Source: Promicromonospora soli (lineage in GTDB: Bacteria > Actinomycetota > Actinomycetes > Actinomycetales > Cellulomonadaceae). From it: a stretch of DNA of 64,000 nt. A program made the translations under genes and the position numbers. Numbering within the stretch: position 1 is the first letter of the stretch; every line of letters begins with the position of its first letter. Location: the NCBI RefSeq assembly GCF_014653785.1, contig NZ_BNAS01000004.1:483085-547084 (forward strand), read 5' to 3'. Below are positions 60,120-64,000 of this stretch, piece by piece. Below the pieces are notes generated by a model that saw only the letters and a list, made by a program, of their open reading frames with translations, searched no databases and was not told where the DNA came from.

Positions 60120-60188
60120 CTTTGTTGTGGGCGTGATCGTTGCGTCTACGTGCCCGTTTTAGGCGCAACGATCGCGCCCACAACAAAG
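60120..60188. repeat. dispersed hairpin family A, copy 3
   Basis: A 25-bp stem with one mismatch (60120-60144 and 60164-60188) and the 19-nt loop TCTACGTGCCCGTTTTAGG. It lies between the convergent M13 peptidase and aminopeptidase N genes, 7 nt from the latter's stop, so it can terminate both. Confidence 0.85.
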
Positions 60189-60195
60189 AGGAGGG

Positions 60196-62751
60196 TCAGG
60201 CGTCTGCTGCCTGGGCCTTCAGGGCTCGCTCCGTACCCGCCAGCGCCTCGACGACCAGGCGCCGCAGCGCCGGAGCGGCGTCGGCGTTCGACTCCAGCCA
60301 GGCGACCGTCGCGTCGCGCAGCTCCGCAGACGCCAGCGGCGCGGGGTAGAAGCCCTCGATGATCTCCTCGGCGATGTGGTACGTCCGCTCGTTCCACACC
60401 TTCAGCACGGCGTCCAGGTACGGCTGCACGACGCCGGCCAGGGCGGCCGGGTCGTTCACGTGCACGAACCCGAGACCGGTGTTCCGGATGATCGCGTTCG
60501 GCACGTCGGCGTCCACCACGGTGGACAGCGCGGCCAGCTTGCCCTCGACCGTCGGCTTCGCCGCCCGGGCACGGGCAGCGGACTGGCGGCCCGTCGCCGT
60601 GTCGTCGGAGGCGAGCGTGGCGTCGATCTCCTCGTCACCCGCGGCGCCGTTGAGGACCAGGCCCTCCAGCAGCTCCCACCGCAGGTCGGTGTCGATCTCC
60701 AGCCCGTCGAGCCGGACCGAGCCGTCCAGCAGCCCGGACAGGGTCGCCACGTGCTCCGGCGTCGATGCCACGTGCGCGAAGAACTTCACCAGCTGGAACT
60801 GCGTGTCCGAGCCGCCGGCGGCGTCGCCGACGAGCGCCCAGAGCGTGTCGCCCACCTCGGCGATCGTCGCCGCCCGGTCCGACGGCGCCACGTACTGCTT
60901 GGCCGCCAGCACCATCTGGTTCAGCGTGGTGCGGAGGGTGGTCGACTCCGTCTCGCGGGCGATGCCGCCGAGCACGAGGCGCACGTACTCCGACGGCGGC
61001 ACCTCGGCGTCGCGCACCGCGTCCCAGACCGAGCCCCACACCAGGGACCGGGCCAGCGGGTCGGCGATGTCGGCCAGGTGGTCGAGCGCAACGGCCAGCG
61101 AGGCGGGGTCGAGCCGGATCTTCGCGTAGGCGAGGTCCTCGTCGTTGAGCAGCACGAGGGCCGGACGGTCGAGCTCGACGAGCTCCTTCACGTCCGTCCG
61201 GGGTCCGTCGATGTCGACCTCGGTGAAATGGGTGCGAACGAGCTCGCCGGCGTCGGACAGGCTGTAGAAGCCGATGCCGAGGCGGTGCGGGCGGATCGTG
61301 GGCCACTCCGCGGGCGCCGTCTGCTGGACGACGAACGACACGATGCGACCGTGGCTGTCCGTCTCGATGACCGGGCGCAGCGTGTTCACGCCCGCGGTCT
61401 CCAGCCAGAGCTTGGACCAGGCCTTCAGGTCGCGGCCGCTGGTGGCCTCGAGCTCGCTGAGCAGGTCGGGCAGCTCGGTGTTGCCCCACGCGTGCTTGCC
61501 GAAGTACGCGGACACCCCCGCGACGAACGCCTCACGCCCCACCCAGGCCACGAGCTGCTTGAGCACGGACGCGCCCTTGGCGTAGGTGATGCCGTCGAAG
61601 TTGACCTGGACGTCCTCGAGGTCCTTGATCTCCGCGACGATCGGGTGCGTGGAGGGCAGCTGGTCCTGCTTGTAGGCCCAGGACTTCTCCATCGCGGAGA
61701 ACGTGGTCCAGGCCGCCTCCCACTCCGTCGCCTCGGCCGTGGCCAGCGTGGAGGCGTACTCCGCGAACGACTCGTTGAGCCACAGGTCGTTCCACCACTT
61801 CATGGTGACCAGGTCGCCGAACCACATGTGCGCCAGCTCGTGCAGGATCGTCACGACGCGGCGCTCGCGCACGGCCTCGGTGACCTTGGAGCGGAACACG
61901 TACGACTCCGTGAACGTCACGCAGCCCGCGTTCTCCATGGCGCCCATGTTGTACTCGGGCACGAAGAGCTGGTCGTACTTCGTGAACGGGTACGGCACGC
62001 CGAACGTGGTCTCGTAGAACTCGAAGCCCTGCCGGGTCTTCTCGAAGATGTAGTCGGCGTCGAAGTGCTCGGACAGCGACCTGCGGCAGAACGCGCCGAG
62101 CGGGATCTCACGGCCGTCCGACGACGTCAGTGACGACCGGACCACCGCGTACGGGCCGGCGACGAGCGCCGTGATGTACGTGGAGATGCGGCCGGTGGGC
62201 TCGAACGTCCAGGTGGCGATGTCGTCGCCGCCGGTCGAGCCGGCGGGGACCGGCTCCGGCGTCGGCTCGTTGCTCACTACCTCCCACGCGGCGGGCGCGG
62301 TCACCGTGAACTGGAACGTGGCCTTGAGGTCCGGCTGCTCGAAGCAGGCGAACACGCGCCGCGCGTCCGGCACCTCGAACTGGGTGTAGAGGTAGACCTC
62401 GCCGTCCACCGGGTCGACGAAGCGGTGCAGGCCCTCGCCCGTGTTCGTGTATCCGCAGTCGGCGACGACGACGAGCTCGTTGTCCTCGGCCAGCCCGTCC
62501 AGGGCGATGCGCGAGTCCGCGAACACGGCTGCCGGGTCCAGCTCGCGGCCGTTCAGCACCACCGACTTCACCGACGGCGCGACCAGGTCGACGAACGTCG
62601 AGGCGCCCTCCGTGCCGGTGAAGCGCACAGTCGTGGCGGACGCGAAAGTCTCCGGACCGGTGGTCAGGTCCAGGGCGATCTCGTACGACTCGACCGATAC
62701 CACGCCGGCTCGTTCGACCGCCTCGGCGCGGGTCAGGTTCTCTCCGGGCAC
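60196..62751 (-). CDS. pepN: aminopeptidase N (M1 family)
   Basis: An 851-residue cytoplasmic zinc aminopeptidase from GTG 62751 (VPGENLTRAEAVER), with GGAGGG upstream. The exopeptidase motif is GAMEN (270-274), the zinc motif HELAH (304-308) with Glu327 in NESFAEY. The C-terminal ERAP1-like helical domain ends AGTERALKAQAADA. It removes N-terminal residues from peptides and converges on the M13 peptidase gene, so two peptide-degrading enzymes meet at one hairpin. Confidence 0.95.
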   Translation of the reverse strand: MPGENLTRAEAVERAGVVSVESYEIALDLTTGPETFASATTVRFTGTEGASTFVDLVAPSVKSVVLNGRELDPAAVFADSRIALDGLAEDNELVVVADCGYTNTGEGLHRFVDPVDGEVYLYTQFEVPDARRVFACFEQPDLKATFQFTVTAPAAWEVVSNEPTPEPVPAGSTGGDDIATWTFEPTGRISTYITALVAGPYAVVRSSLTSSDGREIPLGAFCRRSLSEHFDADYIFEKTRQGFEFYETTFGVPYPFTKYDQLFVPEYNMGAMENAGCVTFTESYVFRSKVTEAVRERRVVTILHELAHMWFGDLVTMKWWNDLWLNESFAEYASTLATAEATEWEAAWTTFSAMEKSWAYKQDQLPSTHPIVAEIKDLEDVQVNFDGITYAKGASVLKQLVAWVGREAFVAGVSAYFGKHAWGNTELPDLLSELEATSGRDLKAWSKLWLETAGVNTLRPVIETDSHGRIVSFVVQQTAPAEWPTIRPHRLGIGFYSLSDAGELVRTHFTEVDIDGPRTDVKELVELDRPALVLLNDEDLAYAKIRLDPASLAVALDHLADIADPLARSLVWGSVWDAVRDAEVPPSEYVRLVLGGIARETESTTLRTTLNQMVLAAKQYVAPSDRAATIAEVGDTLWALVGDAAGGSDTQFQLVKFFAHVASTPEHVATLSGLLDGSVRLDGLEIDTDLRWELLEGLVLNGAAGDEEIDATLASDDTATGRQSAARARAAKPTVEGKLAALSTVVDADVPNAIIRNTGLGFVHVNDPAALAGVVQPYLDAVLKVWNERTYHIAEEIIEGFYPAPLASAELRDATVAWLESNADAAPALRRLVVEALAGTERALKAQAADA

Positions 62752-62959
62752 GGGCCCTCCACGTCTGTCTTCTCGTGGGCGCTGATCGGCGCCCGGCGCG
62801 TCCGGATGGCGCGCCTTTTCGGTTGGCTTGCCGTCCGGTCTGTGAACTACCTGCGACGACCCGTCGATCATGCCACGCAGGAGTAACAGCGAGTAACGCC
62901 TTTGTGTACGATCGACCGCGGTCGCCTGACCGACCGATTTGAGCTGAGGGAGTCGCCTG

Positions 62960-63988
62960 ATGTCCGGCACAGTGCCACCGCCACCGCCGCCAGGCGGTTG
63001 GCCCGACGAGGACCCGGGTGCGCCGACGCAAAAGCAGCACCCGGCTACCACGCCCACGCCTGCCCAGCAGGCGCCGGCGCAGCAGGCGCCGGCGCAGCGG
63101 CCTGCCCAGCAGCCGCCGGTGCAGCGCGTTTCCGCGGCGACCCGCAAGCCTCCCGCAATCTCGCCTGCGAACCAGTTCGCGCAGGCCGTGACCCCGGCGC
63201 CCGCCGCGCCGGGCGCCCCCGTGGTCCAGTCCGTGCACAAGGGCAGCGGGGACGCGGGGATGCCGCAGTACTACCCCGACCAGTACCAGCAGGGCTACGC
63301 GACGCCGCAGGCCGCGCCGCCGCAGGCCGTGCCGCCGCAGCAGGGCGGCCAGTACCCCCCGCAGCAGTACGCGCCGCAGGGTTACGACCAGTACGGCCAG
63401 CCCACTTACGGGACGCCTGCCGGGGGCTACCCGCCGGAGTCCGCACCGGAGCGCAAGAAGCTCAGCCCCGGCTGGATCGCCTTCATCGCCCTGGACGTGC
63501 TGCTCGTGGTCGCCGCTGTCGTCTTCGCGGTGAACCTCCTCGGCTCACCGAGCGGCTCGCCGGGCAACGACCCGACGTCCGCCGAGCAGTCGACCGAGCC
63601 GGACGCCAACGAGGGGCTTGAGACCGACGGCGGGGCCGACGTCGAGACGTTCGCGGCGCCGTCGCTCAACATCACGTGCACGATCTCTGCCGACGCCGCC
63701 GCCTGCGGCATCGCGGAGCTGGACCGGAAGCCCGCCCCCGACGCCTCGTGCGGCGGTGCCTCGGGCTACGTGGCGAAGGTCGACCCGACCGGGAACGTGA
63801 CGCAACCGTGCGTGGCCAAGAAGGACCAGCCCAAGAAGGCGAGCGGCGACGTCGCGATCCTGCAGTACGGCGGCCAGAAGAAGGCCCATGGCTTCACGTG
63901 CGCCAGCGCGGACACGGGCATGACGTGCATCGCCGACGCGGCCGGCACCGGCTTCTCCATCGCCCGCGCGGGCATCGGCGAGCCCTGA
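62960..63988 (+). CDS. Pro/Gln-rich single-pass membrane protein with C-terminal Cys domain
   Basis: A 342-residue protein with GAGGGAG before ATG 62960. Residues 1-165 are low-complexity, rich in Pro, Gln, Ala and Tyr (QQAPAQQAPAQRPAQQPPVQ). One transmembrane helix follows (GWIAFIALDVLLVVAAVVFA), then an extracellular part with Cys pairs (LNITCTISADAAACGIAELD ... GFTCASADTGMTCIADAAGT), resembling DUF6636-type domains. The role is unknown; the layout suggests a cytoplasmic scaffold tail with an outside sensor or binding domain. Confidence 0.75.
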   Translation: MSGTVPPPPPPGGWPDEDPGAPTQKQHPATTPTPAQQAPAQQAPAQRPAQQPPVQRVSAATRKPPAISPANQFAQAVTPAPAAPGAPVVQSVHKGSGDAGMPQYYPDQYQQGYATPQAAPPQAVPPQQGGQYPPQQYAPQGYDQYGQPTYGTPAGGYPPESAPERKKLSPGWIAFIALDVLLVVAAVVFAVNLLGSPSGSPGNDPTSAEQSTEPDANEGLETDGGADVETFAAPSLNITCTISADAAACGIAELDRKPAPDASCGGASGYVAKVDPTGNVTQPCVAKKDQPKKASGDVAILQYGGQKKAHGFTCASADTGMTCIADAAGTGFSIARAGIGEP

Positions 63989-64000
63989 CCGGAGCGCTGC

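Noticed and set aside
62752..63240. N-terminal extension of aminopeptidase N
   Set aside because: It is antisense to the Pro/Gln-rich membrane protein gene. GTG 62751 has GGAGGG upstream and gives the usual M1 start.

Overview
The window is about 64 kb of very GC-rich, densely coded DNA with short intergenic gaps, frequent GTG starts and 4-bp GTGA/ATGA gene overlaps. Gene content points to a high-GC Gram-positive actinobacterium: F420/LLM-type oxidoreductases, a deazaflavin-dependent reductase, an Eis-like acetyltransferase, an ECF42-type sigma factor with its DGPF partner, an XRE-cupin regulator, and secreted multi-domain glycosidases. The plant-polysaccharide enzymes suggest a cellulolytic or soil Micrococcales such as Promicromonosporaceae or Cellulomonadaceae; that placement is inference. 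No rRNA, tRNA, CRISPR array, insertion sequence or phage gene was recognised.

Layout. 1-5 kb: regulator/target pairs (two tandem paralogous TetR genes; XRE-cupin regulator divergent from a 2OG-Fe(II) oxygenase; HxlR regulator divergent from an MFS exporter), most with a visible palindromic operator. 5-10 kb: a large secreted subtilase, then a deazaflavin-dependent oxidoreductase. 10-20.5 kb: a lipoprotein intradiol dioxygenase, an operon of alpha/beta hydrolase, dimeric-barrel protein and TetR, two MFS transporters, a divergent kinase-like protein, a DHFR-like reductase and the YCII/ECF42 sigma pair. 20.5-28.6 kb: a six-gene fructan operon on the minus strand (LacI regulator, sugar-binding lipoprotein, two permeases, an intracellular GH32 enzyme and a secreted GH32 levanase) without its own ATPase. 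28.7-36 kb: methyltransferase, SRPBCC protein, helical-repeat protein, SDR/MerR pair, DUF427 protein, AI-2E family exporter and prfC. 36.3-37.4 kb: a broken region where a truncated DUF418 gene joins a frameshifted LuxR response regulator. 37.5-45.5 kb: two very large secreted GH43 proteins, each preceded by a similar LacI-type operator. 45.5-50.4 kb: an apparent leader-peptide/attenuator with no recognisable downstream gene, a coupled LLM-TetR-MFS operon, DUF4345, a nitrilase-like hydrolase and cutA. 50.4-52.5 kb: a cysteine-rich leader peptide followed by cysK-cysE. 52.6-64 kb: MmcQ/YjbR, DUF4383, an LLM oxidoreductase, an alkyltransferase-like protein, an Eis-like acetyltransferase, nei-rpiB, an M13 peptidase, aminopeptidase N, and a Pro/Gln-rich single-pass membrane protein.

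Three features cut across the window. First, two families of dispersed long perfect or near-perfect hairpins lie between genes: family A has three copies with a conserved 19-nt loop, family B has two copies sharing the outer stem. Second, local regulators with visible operators are unusually common. Third, two short leader peptides (45621 and 50679) sit ahead of hairpins or unstructured leaders and look like attenuators. The nearest candidates for an undescribed system are the family A repeat, the orphan leader at 45.57-45.72 kb and the cysteine leader of cysK-cysE.
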